Of a stretch of 64,000 nt of DNA, positions 25,876 to 35,803 are shown in pieces. The position numbers and the translations under genes were made by a program. The stretch's first letter is position 1, and each line of letters opens with the position of its first letter. Location of the stretch: the NCBI RefSeq assembly GCF_009905375.1, contig NW_027418087.1, positions 62,001 through 126,000 on the forward strand, read 5' to 3'. The DNA comes from Apium graveolens (lineage: Eukaryota > Streptophyta > Magnoliopsida > Apiales > Apiaceae). A model generated the notes under the pieces. It saw only the letters and a list, made by a program, of their open reading frames with translations, was not told the DNA's origin and made no database searches.

Positions 25876-27405
25876 TGTTAGTGTAGGTGCCCTAGAGGCA
25901 ATACATTATTCTTTTATCTTTATGTCAGTTGATCATTCAATAAATGTATTTATTATGACCTTAATTACTGCGATATTTTGTTAGCATAATAAATGTCCTT
26001 AGAATCATGATACAAATTGTATAGTTTAAGTACATGACTTGAACTTGAGATTATATAATATATCATATTCTTAAAGGTCCCTAGTCGAGTATTATTATAT
26101 AGGACAATAATAATACATAGATAGACTAGTATGTTGTTTGACAAGATAACCACATCTCATTGGTTATAAGTATGGGGATACTGAAGTCAATACATAGGTA
26201 CATGTGAGAGTACATGGTACTGGACAGACCCACAGTGAGATTCTTCATGTTTAATAAAGTCATAAGAAAGACTCACAGTGATAATGGTGTAACGATCCTT
26301 TGACTTGAAATCATTATATTTCTATACGAGGATTAATATACTTTGACTACATTAAAAGTTACTTTTGATCGGGTGATGATAAAAGTGGACATCGGGTATA
26401 TCATGAGTCGTATGAGAAATATGAATGATAGATAAAGGATTTAACCCTCCTATAATTAGGAGAGATATTATTGGCCTCTTGATTGAGTGAGATTATAAAA
26501 GCATGGCCATGCTCAAATAATGATTTGTTTCAATAATCTACTCATGCATCAAGTAAACCCAGATTAAATGTTGAAGAGGATGACTAAATACATGCCTCGA
26601 GTTTAATCTATAATATGTATGGTTAAAGGGATTATATTACACGGAAAAACATTAATCACGAAAGGTTTTATCTAATCACGATTTAATTATTGTTTAATTG
26701 GGTAACAATGATGTATTACTAGATACCGCTCATTGTTTATAATTTTATTAGAGAATAAAATTATTGCCAATTAAATAATAGCCTATAGGGTCGCACAAAT
26801 AGAGCACTTAATGGAATAGTTAATTTAAATTATGGATTTAAATTAATTGATGATTATTTGAATTTTATTATAATTAAGTAAGACTTAATTGAGATAATAT
26901 AAATTCGAATTAAAAGGAATGTTTTTGCCCATAATAATTAAGTATGACTTAGTTATTAATTAAATAATAGAAATTCGTTTTTATTATTTAATCCAATACC
27001 TACTAGGGTTGGGCTTTGCTATTATGGGCCTTTTTAATCAGTCATTATAAATAGATAATGAGAGGTTAAAGAGGCTTGAACGTTTTTTAAGAAAACCCTA
27101 GCAGCAAAGAGAGGCAGAGGCAATTCAGATCGTCAAGAAGGAGGCTAGTACATCCATTCCGTAGTCAAGTTCGTGAGACGTTCTTGAAGGTGCTCGTGTG
27201 GATACCATAGAGGTGTTTCTCCGAGAGGTAGACACAAAGCGTGATAGCTAGGATCTCCGTTGAGTTCGTAAAAGTTAATCTCTTGAAAGGTATGATTCGT
27301 TATCTCCAAAATCTGCCCATAATTATACATGGATCCTGTTTTGGGTTTCGAATTTTTGTTTTATTTACGTTTATCCGCTGCGTTTTATGCCTTCGGAACC
27401 CAACA
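25876..27405 (+). repeat. TE1 LTR a (1,530 bp)
   Basis: The LTR begins TGTTAGTG after a polypurine tract and ends CCAACA, giving the usual TG...CA with a short TGTT/AACA inverted terminus. It matches LTR b at an offset of 7,416 bp with no indels. By eye I found one difference: ATTATTGGCCTC here against ATTATTAGCCTC in LTR b. A TATA-like TATAAATAG lies about 1.17 kb in. It is preceded by a polypurine tract and followed directly by satellite, which is the context expected of a 3' LTR, although it sits in the 5' position. An open frame of 62 codons in it looks like chance. Confidence 0.95.
27046..27054 (+). promoter_or_regulatory. TATA-like box in LTR a
   Basis: TATAAATAG lies in a locally GC-richer stretch following TGGGCCTTTTTAATCAG, and about 350 bp before the LTR end. 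This fits a U3 promoter with the R-U5 part downstream. Transcription from here would enter satellite and then the gag-pol leader. Confidence 0.5.
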
Positions 27406-27859
27406 TGTTTCGCTTATAGTAAATTATAAAAAAGAATAAATAAATATTATTTAGATTAATGAATTTAAAATATTTACATATTGTTTTGAACGTAATATAT
27501 TATGGAAGCATTCAAAATTTAGATAGTTAAAATCTTAAAAAGTCCTCATATCACAACTTTTTTGCTGTAAGAAGGTGCGAGTCTGAATAACGGTGGTGTA
27601 CGTGGATGATTTAATATTGATTTTTTAAAATTATTTATTCTCGATTTATTAATTTTTTTGTTATATTATAATTTAAGTTATTAAAAAATATTTTTGGAAG
27701 TGTTTCGTTTCCAACAAAAGAGGCAAGAAAAATATTGAGTGCTATTAGAAATTAGGTTGCATAATAATTCATAGAGTTGGTAGTTATATTGCATACATGA
27801 TTTATTTATTTTTAGTTAAAATATTTTATTTTAATTTATTTTGGGAAGTGTTTCGTTTC
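27406..27859. repeat. Satellite segment trapped between LTR a and the gag-pol leader
   Basis: From TGTTTCGCTTATAG this is ordinary satellite (anchor at 27,592), nearly identical to the satellite after LTR b. Both share the rare variants GAGTTGGTAGTT, ATTGCATACATG and GTTAAAATATTTTATT. One visible difference is GAACGTAAT here against GAACATAAT after LTR b. Identity ends at TTATTTTGG (27,844). It then jumps to GAAGTGTTTCGTTTC, a word from the start of a B subunit, before the retroelement leader begins at GAACCGCGTGG. Confidence 0.92.
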
Positions 27860-28378
27860 GAACCGCGTGGTTAGGGTTTCGTTTTTAATTTGTGCTTATG
27901 ACATATGCTTTACTTATTTATTATTCTTGATTGGATCATGATAAGTGATAAATAGTATGTCATCTTTATATGATCTATCATGTTCTTTAATGGTTACTGA
28001 GCATGGTGCATAGTTATGGCCTTAAGACCTTAGTTGTAATGGTTTATTCTTTTGGTTTGTAATAAATACGACTTGCATGTCGTTTTCTATTTGTAGTTGT
28101 TTTATCTCGAATGTAACTCGAGTTCTTTTGTAAGTTCATTAGTATAATTCTTAATGTAACATCCTAGAAGGACAAGGGAAAGAGGAGGCATCCTATGGAG
28201 GCCAAGGAGACAATGGAAGCAATAGAGAAGACATATGTAATAGTTATTTTTACACCATAGATTGACCTTGATCTTTTCATTAGCCTGAAAAGATCACATA
28301 GGATTGGGCCATAACTATTGCACGTTTACTTTACGTACTTTTCATATGATGTATAAATAGTATGTGTAGAGTAGAAAA

Positions 28379-28663
28379 ATGCATGTTTTAATTAGATTAA
28401 TGATGTATGTATGTATTACATACATCACCCATGCCATGCCTTTAAACAAGATAAAATTTGTAACGACTCAAGATTTAAAATTAACAAACGATCATGAGAT
28501 TCTCGTGTTTATGAAACACGGAATAAAATACGAATTTTCTTTATTTCTGACATGGGGCGATTTTGTCAACAACGGGTTCATAGAACTTGTAAGGCTGTGG
28601 GTTTTAAGCGAGACCGATGTGACTCCTCCACTACCTGGAAATCAAACCATTGACGAGTATTGA
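28379..28663 (+). CDS. Small leader ORF, 94 codons, unknown
   Basis: An ATG-initiated frame of 94 codons lies inside the TE1 leader. I do not recognise the product. The first ~20 residues are hydrophobic (VLIRLMMYVCITYITHAM) and could pass for a signal peptide. The rest is mixed and ends PPLPGNQTIDEY. Base composition is more balanced than in the surrounding leader. It may be a leader ORF of the element, a captured host fragment or chance. Nothing in the sequence decides between these. Confidence 0.2.
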   Translation: MHVLIRLMMYVCITYITHAMPLNKIKFVTTQDLKLTNDHEILVFMKHGIKYEFSLFLTWGDFVNNGFIELVRLWVLSETDVTPPLPGNQTIDEY

Positions 28664-28862
28664 TTTGAAGTATTTTATTCAAGGAAAAATTGGGAATCTC
28701 TTTATGATGGGATCATGATCGTTCTAAATTAAAATCCCTAAGTAAAAATATTAAGTTTTAATCAGATGCTTTCCAATGAATGAACACTCATTAAATCCTA
28801 GATCGATAAGGGGAAGGGCTGTCAGTGGCAGGGGACTCCTATCTATCATGGTGAAATGCGAC

Positions 28863-28950
28863 GAATATAAACGGTTATATTCGGACGTTGTATCATTGGG
28901 TCTAACTTAACTGAGTCATCATAATAAGGTGAATATAAACGGTTATATTC
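28863..28950 (+). repeat. Duplicated hairpin in TE1 leader
   Basis: A 20-base inverted repeat with arms GAATATAA and TTATATTC around the loop ACGG occurs twice with identical sequence, at 28,863-28,882 and 28,931-28,950. Spacing is 68 bp. In RNA each would form an 8-bp stem with a four-base loop. The role is unknown; packaging or translational control of the retroelement RNA would be a guess. Confidence 0.75.
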
Positions 28951-29317
28951 AACTATTATGAACTTAGAAGCATAGAGTTTGGTTAAAAATCTATTAGATA
29001 GATAAGATCAATTGTTGTTCACCAAATTATCCAAGAATTATATATGATATAATTGACAACTGTTGTCTACCTAAATAATCATGTTTTAAGGATACCAGTG
29101 GTTGACTTAGAACATGACGAAATATGGATCTTGGCTCACTAGAAAGATTTATGGGATATACTTTCCGAATTAATAGTTAGGGCTATTAATTTGATAAAAA
29201 AAAAAAAAAAAATAGTGGGAGATATATTACGAATATATCATAATCATATGAACATAAAATTTTAACTCAGACAATCTAATGTTTATTTTGCACTTTTATT
29301 ATTGTAGATACTGAGTA

Positions 29318-32300
29318 ATGGCAAACAACACAAACACACTATCCGTACGTTCAGTCTTTGAGAAGGACAAGCTGACAGGAGGAAACAACTTCCTAGACTG
29401 GCAGAGGAATTTGAGGATTGTCCTCAGGCAGGAGCGCAAGCTTCATGTCATTGATATTCCTCCTCCAGGCCCCCTTCCTGAGGGTGCTACTGCTGATGAA
29501 CGAGCAGCACGCACAAAGGATGAGAATGATGCAAATGATGTTGCATGTCTTATGTTGGCAACTATGAGTGCTGAGCTTCAAAGACAACATGTGCATATGG
29601 ATGCATATACTATCAATGAGCACTTGCAAAGCATGTTTGCAAGCCAAACTCGTCAAGAAAGGTTCAACACGAGTAAGTCACTTTTTAATTGTAAACAAGG
29701 GGCGAGTGAACCAGTTGGCCCACATGTTCTGAAGATGATTGGTTACATTGAGTACCTTGAAACTTTGGGTTTCCCGATTGGTCCGGAAACTGGTATTGAC
29801 CTAATCATGAATTCTTTGAACAACAAATTCACTCAGTTTGTTGTGAACTACAATATGAATGAATTTGACAAAACACCTACTGAATTGTTGCATATGTTGA
29901 GAACATATGAGACCAACATGAAGACAGCTGAACCTGCTCCCATACTGATGGTGGGAAATAAAGGTAAGGCCAAAGGGAAGGGAAAATGGAAGGGTAAGAA
30001 GAAGATTGGATCTGATTCTACAACCAAGCCAAAGTCAGGTCCCAAACAGGCTTTAAAGCCTAAAGGTGGTGTGGCCAAGGGTGAATGTCACTACTGTAAG
30101 AAAGATGGTCACTGGAAGAGAAACTGTCCAATTTACTTGGAGGATCTGAAGAAAAAGAAAGCAGTTCAGATTTCTGGATCAGGTATTTATGTTATAGAAG
30201 TTAATTTGTCTATTTCTACATCCTGGGTATTTGATACTGGATGTGCTTCTCACATTTGTATAAATGTGCAGGGCCTGCAGAGAAGTAGAACTCTGGCTAA
30301 GGGAGAAGTGGACCTAAGAGTAGGCAATGGAGCAAAAGTTGCTGCTTTAGCTGTAGGGACTTATTATTTATCTATGCCCTCTGGGCTTGTTTTAGAACTA
30401 GAAGACTGTTTTTACGTGCCTGCGATTCGCAGAAACATTATTTCTGTTTCTTGTTTGGACAAGAAAGGTTTTTCGTTTACAATAAAGAACAACAGTTGCT
30501 CTTTTGCTTTGAATGATTTAACCTATGGTGTTGCGCGTTTATTTAATGGTTTATATGTTCTTGATTTAGATAACCCTGTCTGTAATATAGAAAACAAACG
30601 ACTTAAAATAAATGACTCAAATCAAACATACCTCTGGCATTGTCGTCTAGGCCACATAAATGAGAAACGCATATCCAAATTACATAAGGATGGATACTTG
30701 GATAAGTTTGATTTTGAATCATACCAAGAATGCGAATCTTGTTTGCTTGGTAAGATGACTAAAGCCCCTTTCACTGGTAAGGGTCAAAGGGCCACTAAAC
30801 GTCTGGAGCTAATACATAGTGATGTATGTGGCCCAATGCGTGTAATGGCTAGAGGAGGCTACTACTACTTCATAACATTTACTGATGATTTTAGTAGATA
30901 TGGATATGTATATCTTATGAAGAACAAATCCGATTCTTTTGAAAAATTTAAAGAATACAAGGTTGAAGTAGAGAAGCAAATTGGCGGAGATGCAAGTATT
31001 AAGATCTTACGATCCGATCGTGGGGGTGAATACTTAAGCACCGAATTTAGAGAGTATTTGAAAGAGTGTGGTATTGTATCGCAACTCACTCCGCCAGGAA
31101 CACCTCAATGGAATGGAGTTTCAGAGAGGAGAAATCGCACCTTGTTGGACATGGTGCGATCGATGATGAGTCATGCAGATCTTCCAATTAGTTTCTGGGG
31201 TTACGCTCTAGAAACAGCGGCTTTCACACTTAACCGTGTTCCTACTAAGAAGGTTCAAAAGACTCCATATGAGATATGGAAAGAGAAACGGTCAGGCATG
31301 AACTTTATGAAAGTTTGGGGATGTAAGGCATTTGTGAAACGTCAAGAATCTGACAAGCTTGGACCTAAATCCGAAGAGTGCATTTTTGTAGGATACCCTA
31401 ATGAAACAAAGGCGTATTATTTTTATAGTCCTTCTGAGCAGAAAGTGTTTATTGCTCGAGATGCTGTCTTCATGGAAAGAGATTTTGTTTCCAAAAGAAA
31501 CAGTGGGAGAACTATAGATCTCGATGAAGATCGAGAACCGCAAAATAGCATTGAACCTGAAGTGGAACAAGAGCAGAATAATGATAATGCTCAACAAACA
31601 CAGGTTGTTCGTAGATCTGGTAGATTTCGCCATGAGCCAGAGAGATATGGATTTCTCATGACTCAGTGTGGTGATTTGATGCTCATAGATGAAGATGAGC
31701 CTCTCACATACCAAGATGTTATGAACAGTCCAGACTCTAAGAGATGGCTTGAAGCCATGAAATCCGAGATAGATTCCATGTACGAAAACCAAGTATGGAC
31801 TTTGGTTGATCCACCTGAAGGGGTAAAACCCATAGGGTGCAAATGGGTTTTTAAGAAGAAAAAGGGCATGGATGGAAATGTTCAGACCTATAAAGCTAGG
31901 CTGGTTGCAAAAGGTTTCAAACAAATTCATGGTATTGACTATGATGAAACTTTCTCACCAGTGGCTATGGTCAAGTCTATAAGGATTTTACTTGCCATTG
32001 CAGCATTCCATGATTATGAAATCTGGCAAATGGATGTCAAAACAGCCTTCCTTAATGGAAGCCTTGAAGAGGATGTGTACATGACACAACCTGAGGGTTT
32101 TGTCGATCCAAGGAATGCTGGCAAGGTATGTAAATTGCGTCGATCCATTTATGGATTGAAGCAATCCTCTAGGAGATGGAATATCCGTTTTGATGAAATA
32201 GTCATAGAGTATGGCTTTGTTCAAAACGAAGATGAACCGTGTGTTTACAAGAAGGTTAATGGGAGCTATGTGGCATTCATAGTACTATATGTTGATGATA

Positions 32301-33277
32301 TACTACTAATGGGGAATGACATACCTTCTCTAAAGGCTGTTAAGACGTGGTTAGGGAGCAATTTCTCCATTAAAGACTTAGGAGAGGCATCCTACATTCT
32401 AGGAATGAGGATCTATAAAGAAAGATCTAGAAGGATGATCGGTCTAAGTCAGAGCACATACATTGATAAGGTTTTGCATCGTTTTGGAATGCAAAATGCA
32501 AAAAGGGGATATGTCCCTGTGTCTCAAGGGATAACGATCTCTAAGGACCAATGTCCGAAATCATTGGATGAGAAGGACCACATGAATAAAGTTCCATATG
32601 CTTCAGCAATTGGATCTATCATGTATGCAATGGTATGTACTCGCCCAGATGTCTCGTATGCTTTGAGCATGACGAGCAGATACCAGTCTAATCCGGGTGA
32701 AGGTCACTGGACGGCAGTTAAGAATATTCTTAAGTACCTGAAAAGAACTAAAGATTCATTCTTGGTGTATGGAGGAGAAGAGAAACTCGTTGTAAAAGGT
32801 TACACCGATGCAAGTTTCCAAACAGACAGAGATGATACTGTATCACAGTCTGGTTTTGTGTTTTGTCTAAACGGAGGTGCTGTAAGCTGGAAGAGTTCAA
32901 AGAAAGAAACAGTATCTGATTCTACAATGGAGGCTGAGTACATTGCAGCTTGTGAAGCAGCTAAGGAGGCCGTTTGGATTCGAAAGTTCATTTCTGTTTT
33001 GGGAGTGGTTCCATCGATCGCAGATCCCATTGATCTATACTGCGATAATAATGGAGCCATTGCACAGGCTAAAGAACCTAGATCACACTCCCGGGCTAAA
33101 CATATACTCAGGAGATTTCACCTTATTCGAGAGATTAATGAAAGGGGTGATATACACATATGTAAAGTGCACACAAATGATAACATTGCAGACCCACTGA
33201 CCAAAGGCTTGTCGCAGCAGAAGCACGATGGTCACACTAGTTCCATGGGTATTAGATATATGGGTGATTGGCTCTAG
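29318..33277 (+). CDS. Ty1-copia gag-pol polyprotein, intact (1,319 aa)
   Basis: This single uninterrupted ORF carries every copia domain in order. Gag occupies roughly residues 1-270 and ends with a CCHC zinc knuckle at 257-270 (C257, C260, H265, C270) after a Lys/Gly-rich stretch. Protease has the catalytic DTG at 306-308. A GAG-pre-integrase segment with WHCRLGH and CESC leads into integrase with D502, D567 and E603 (D-x64-D-x35-E). Reverse transcriptase spans about 825-1070 with YVDD at 991-994. RNase H has D1164, E1205, D1243 and D1292. The protein would make the capsid, mature itself and copy and integrate the element's RNA. No stop, frameshift or missing catalytic residue is visible, so translation could still be possible. 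The locus lacks a primer site, so it could act only in trans. I do not assign a copia lineage. Confidence 0.96.
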   Translation: MANNTNTLSVRSVFEKDKLTGGNNFLDWQRNLRIVLRQERKLHVIDIPPPGPLPEGATADERAARTKDENDANDVACLMLATMSAELQRQHVHMDAYTINEHLQSMFASQTRQERFNTSKSLFNCKQGASEPVGPHVLKMIGYIEYLETLGFPIGPETGIDLIMNSLNNKFTQFVVNYNMNEFDKTPTELLHMLRTYETNMKTAEPAPILMVGNKGKAKGKGKWKGKKKIGSDSTTKPKSGPKQALKPKGGVAKGECHYCKKDGHWKRNCPIYLEDLKKKKAVQISGSGIYVIEVNLSISTSWVFDTGCASHICINVQGLQRSRTLAKGEVDLRVGNGAKVAALAVGTYYLSMPSGLVLELEDCFYVPAIRRNIISVSCLDKKGFSFTIKNNSCSFALNDLTYGVARLFNGLYVLDLDNPVCNIENKRLKINDSNQTYLWHCRLGHINEKRISKLHKDGYLDKFDFESYQECESCLLGKMTKAPFTGKGQRATKRLELIHSDVCGPMRVMARGGYYYFITFTDDFSRYGYVYLMKNKSDSFEKFKEYKVEVEKQIGGDASIKILRSDRGGEYLSTEFREYLKECGIVSQLTPPGTPQWNGVSERRNRTLLDMVRSMMSHADLPISFWGYALETAAFTLNRVPTKKVQKTPYEIWKEKRSGMNFMKVWGCKAFVKRQESDKLGPKSEECIFVGYPNETKAYYFYSPSEQKVFIARDAVFMERDFVSKRNSGRTIDLDEDREPQNSIEPEVEQEQNNDNAQQTQVVRRSGRFRHEPERYGFLMTQCGDLMLIDEDEPLTYQDVMNSPDSKRWLEAMKSEIDSMYENQVWTLVDPPEGVKPIGCKWVFKKKKGMDGNVQTYKARLVAKGFKQIHGIDYDETFSPVAMVKSIRILLAIAAFHDYEIWQMDVKTAFLNGSLEEDVYMTQPEGFVDPRNAGKVCKLRRSIYGLKQSSRRWNIRFDEIVIEYGFVQNEDEPCVYKKVNGSYVAFIVLYVDDILLMGNDIPSLKAVKTWLGSNFSIKDLGEASYILGMRIYKERSRRMIGLSQSTYIDKVLHRFGMQNAKRGYVPVSQGITISKDQCPKSLDEKDHMNKVPYASAIGSIMYAMVCTRPDVSYALSMTSRYQSNPGEGHWTAVKNILKYLKRTKDSFLVYGGEEKLVVKGYTDASFQTDRDDTVSQSGFVFCLNGGAVSWKSSKKETVSDSTMEAEYIAACEAAKEAVWIRKFISVLGVVPSIADPIDLYCDNNGAIAQAKEPRSHSRAKHILRRFHLIREINERGDIHICKVHTNDNIADPLTKGLSQQKHDGHTSSMGIRYMGDWL

Positions 33278-33280
33278 TGC

Positions 33281-33291
33281 AAGTGGGAGAT
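33281..33291 (+). other. TE1 polypurine tract
   Basis: AAGTGGGAGAT directly precedes LTR b, four bases after the gag-pol stop codon. This is the standard plant copia plus-strand primer. An identical copy precedes LTR a at 25,865-25,875, which is one reason to read LTR a as a duplicated 3' LTR. Confidence 0.9.
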
Positions 33292-34821
33292 TGTTAGTGT
33301 AGGTGCCCTAGAGGCAATACATTATTCTTTTATCTTTATGTCAGTTGATCATTCAATAAATGTATTTATTATGACCTTAATTACTGCGATATTTTGTTAG
33401 CATAATAAATGTCCTTAGAATCATGATACAAATTGTATAGTTTAAGTACATGACTTGAACTTGAGATTATATAATATATCATATTCTTAAAGGTCCCTAG
33501 TCGAGTATTATTATATAGGACAATAATAATACATAGATAGACTAGTATGTTGTTTGACAAGATAACCACATCTCATTGGTTATAAGTATGGGGATACTGA
33601 AGTCAATACATAGGTACATGTGAGAGTACATGGTACTGGACAGACCCACAGTGAGATTCTTCATGTTTAATAAAGTCATAAGAAAGACTCACAGTGATAA
33701 TGGTGTAACGATCCTTTGACTTGAAATCATTATATTTCTATACGAGGATTAATATACTTTGACTACATTAAAAGTTACTTTTGATCGGGTGATGATAAAA
33801 GTGGACATCGGGTATATCATGAGTCGTATGAGAAATATGAATGATAGATAAAGGATTTAACCCTCCTATAATTAGGAGAGATATTATTAGCCTCTTGATT
33901 GAGTGAGATTATAAAAGCATGGCCATGCTCAAATAATGATTTGTTTCAATAATCTACTCATGCATCAAGTAAACCCAGATTAAATGTTGAAGAGGATGAC
34001 TAAATACATGCCTCGAGTTTAATCTATAATATGTATGGTTAAAGGGATTATATTACACGGAAAAACATTAATCACGAAAGGTTTTATCTAATCACGATTT
34101 AATTATTGTTTAATTGGGTAACAATGATGTATTACTAGATACCGCTCATTGTTTATAATTTTATTAGAGAATAAAATTATTGCCAATTAAATAATAGCCT
34201 ATAGGGTCGCACAAATAGAGCACTTAATGGAATAGTTAATTTAAATTATGGATTTAAATTAATTGATGATTATTTGAATTTTATTATAATTAAGTAAGAC
34301 TTAATTGAGATAATATAAATTCGAATTAAAAGGAATGTTTTTGCCCATAATAATTAAGTATGACTTAGTTATTAATTAAATAATAGAAATTCGTTTTTAT
34401 TATTTAATCCAATACCTACTAGGGTTGGGCTTTGCTATTATGGGCCTTTTTAATCAGTCATTATAAATAGATAATGAGAGGTTAAAGAGGCTTGAACGTT
34501 TTTTAAGAAAACCCTAGCAGCAAAGAGAGGCAGAGGCAATTCAGATCGTCAAGAAGGAGGCTAGTACATCCATTCCGTAGTCAAGTTCGTGAGACGTTCT
34601 TGAAGGTGCTCGTGTGGATACCATAGAGGTGTTTCTCCGAGAGGTAGACACAAAGCGTGATAGCTAGGATCTCCGTTGAGTTCGTAAAAGTTAATCTCTT
34701 GAAAGGTATGATTCGTTATCTCCAAAATCTGCCCATAATTATACATGGATCCTGTTTTGGGTTTCGAATTTTTGTTTTATTTACGTTTATCCGCTGCGTT
34801 TTATGCCTTCGGAACCCAACA
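33292..34821 (+). repeat. TE1 LTR b (1,530 bp), 3' LTR
   Basis: This LTR has the same TGTTAG...CCAACA limits and length as LTR a, and is identical to it except for one base seen by eye. It follows the gag-pol stop and polypurine tract directly and is followed by satellite beginning TGTTTCGC. The near identity dates the duplication of LTR plus flank, not necessarily the original insertion. Confidence 0.95.
34462..34470 (+). promoter_or_regulatory. TATA-like box in LTR b
   Basis: TATAAATAG sits at the position equivalent to that in LTR a. A transcript starting here would run out of the element into the satellite array on its + strand. Confidence 0.45.
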
Positions 34822-35686
34822 TGTTTCGCTTATAGTAAATTATAAAAAAGAATAAATAAATATTATTTAGATTAATGAATTTAAAATATTTACATATTGT
34901 TTTGAACATAATATATTATGGAAGCATTCAAAATTTAGATAGTTAAAATCTTAAAAAGTCCTCATATCACAACTTTTTTGCTGTAAGAAGGTGCGAGTCT
35001 GAATAACGGTGGTGTACGTGGATGATTTAATATTGATTTTTTAAAATTATTTATTCTCGATTTATTAATTTTTTTGTTATATTATAATTTAAGTTATTAA
35101 AAAATATTTTTGGAAGTGTTTCGTTTCCAACAAAAGAGGCAAGAAAAATATTGAGTGCTATTAGAAATTAGGTTGCATAATAATTCATAGAGTTGGTAGT
35201 TATATTGCATACATGATTTATTTATTTTTAGTTAAAATATTTTATTTTAATTTATTTTGGAAGATGTTAACATACTTTTTACGAATGTTTTAGCCAAATG
35301 AAATAATATTTCGCTTATAATAGTATAATATAGATAGATTAATAAGTTTATTATATTATAATTTAAATTACTAAAATTAGTTTTGGAAGTATTTGGTTCC
35401 CTATAAAAAAGGTAAGAAAGAAGTTGAGTATAATTAGAAATTAAGTTGGATAATAATCTATAGAGTTTGTAGTTATTCTAGATACATGATTTAATTTTTT
35501 AAATAAATTATATTTTTTAAACTTTGCTTTTGGAAGGTGTTAACGTATTTTTAACGAAGGTGTTAACGAACCGACCAAACCAAACCATGTTTCGCTTATA
35601 GTAAATTATAAAAAAGAATAAATATATAGTATTTAGATTAATGAATTTAAAATATTTACATAATATTTTGAATGTATTATATTATG

Positions 35687-35803
35687 GAAGCATTCAAAAT
35701 TTAGATAGTTAAAATCTTAAAAAGTCCTCATATCACAACCTTTTTGCTGTAAGAAGGCGCGAGTCGGAATAACGGTGGTGTACGTGGATCATTTGATATT
35801 GAT
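35687..35803 (+). pseudogene. Copia reverse-transcriptase relic in a satellite monomer (example 1)
   Basis: Read on the + strand, this monomer has an open stretch ending in CCKKARVGITVVYVDHLILI. It differs at one residue from the copia catalytic pattern VYVDDLIL. Upstream, in another frame, EAFKI-stop-IVQILKSPHITTF lines up in order with the region that precedes YVDD in copia RT (typically FE.F...Q....D...LF). The sequence of codons around YVDD differs from both TE1 and TE2, so neither is the direct source. What I see is the motif and its order. Descent from RT is inference and frameshifts are needed to join the pieces. No function is implied. Confidence 0.55.

Larger units (their letters stand above)
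27860..29317 (+). other. TE1 untranslated leader, 5'-truncated
   Basis: This is unique, less AT-rich sequence between the trapped satellite and the gag-pol start codon. I find no primer binding site of the TGGTATCAGAGC type in it or directly after LTR a, so its original 5' end has been lost. It contains a 94-codon open frame, a duplicated small hairpin, a run of 17 A (29,196-29,212) and TATTATTGTAG shortly before the gag ATG. That last word would be acceptable as a plant 3' splice site, but nothing else supports an intron. Confidence 0.7.
25708..34821 (+). mobile_element. TE1: rearranged Ty1-copia retrotransposon locus
   Basis: In order the locus contains a 154-bp tail of the RNase H coding region, LTR a, ~454 bp of satellite, a leader, an intact gag-pol ORF, a polypurine tract and LTR b. 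The copia class is set by integrase preceding reverse transcriptase in one polyprotein. The block 25,708-27,844 and the block 33,124-35,260 are copies of each other at a constant offset of 7,416 bp, and both include LTR plus the same following satellite. The left satellite ends at GGTGTTAAC and the right one resumes at TGTTTCGCTTATAG, so about 38 bp of monomer are absent and no target-site duplication is visible. I infer tandem duplication of an insertion followed by deletions that removed the genuine 5' LTR and primer site. Confidence 0.85.

Noticed and set aside
25965..27429. 61-62 codon frames in the TE1 LTRs
   Set aside because: They occur identically in both LTRs simply because the LTRs are identical, on both strands, with no domain or plausible role.
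29280..29310. Intron ending just before the TE1 gag start codon
   Set aside because: TATTATTGTAG could serve as a 3' splice site, but no matching donor or transcript evidence is visible.
29393..33200. Frames of 68-212 codons overlapping gag-pol on the minus strand and in other + frames
   Set aside because: They are shadows of the long gag-pol ORF, which has complete domains in one frame.
25876..34821. TE1 as a very young, complete LTR retrotransposon
   Set aside because: There are near-identical LTRs and an intact polyprotein, but no primer site, no target duplication, satellite between LTR a and the leader, and RNase H sequence before LTR a. The LTR identity is explained by segment duplication.
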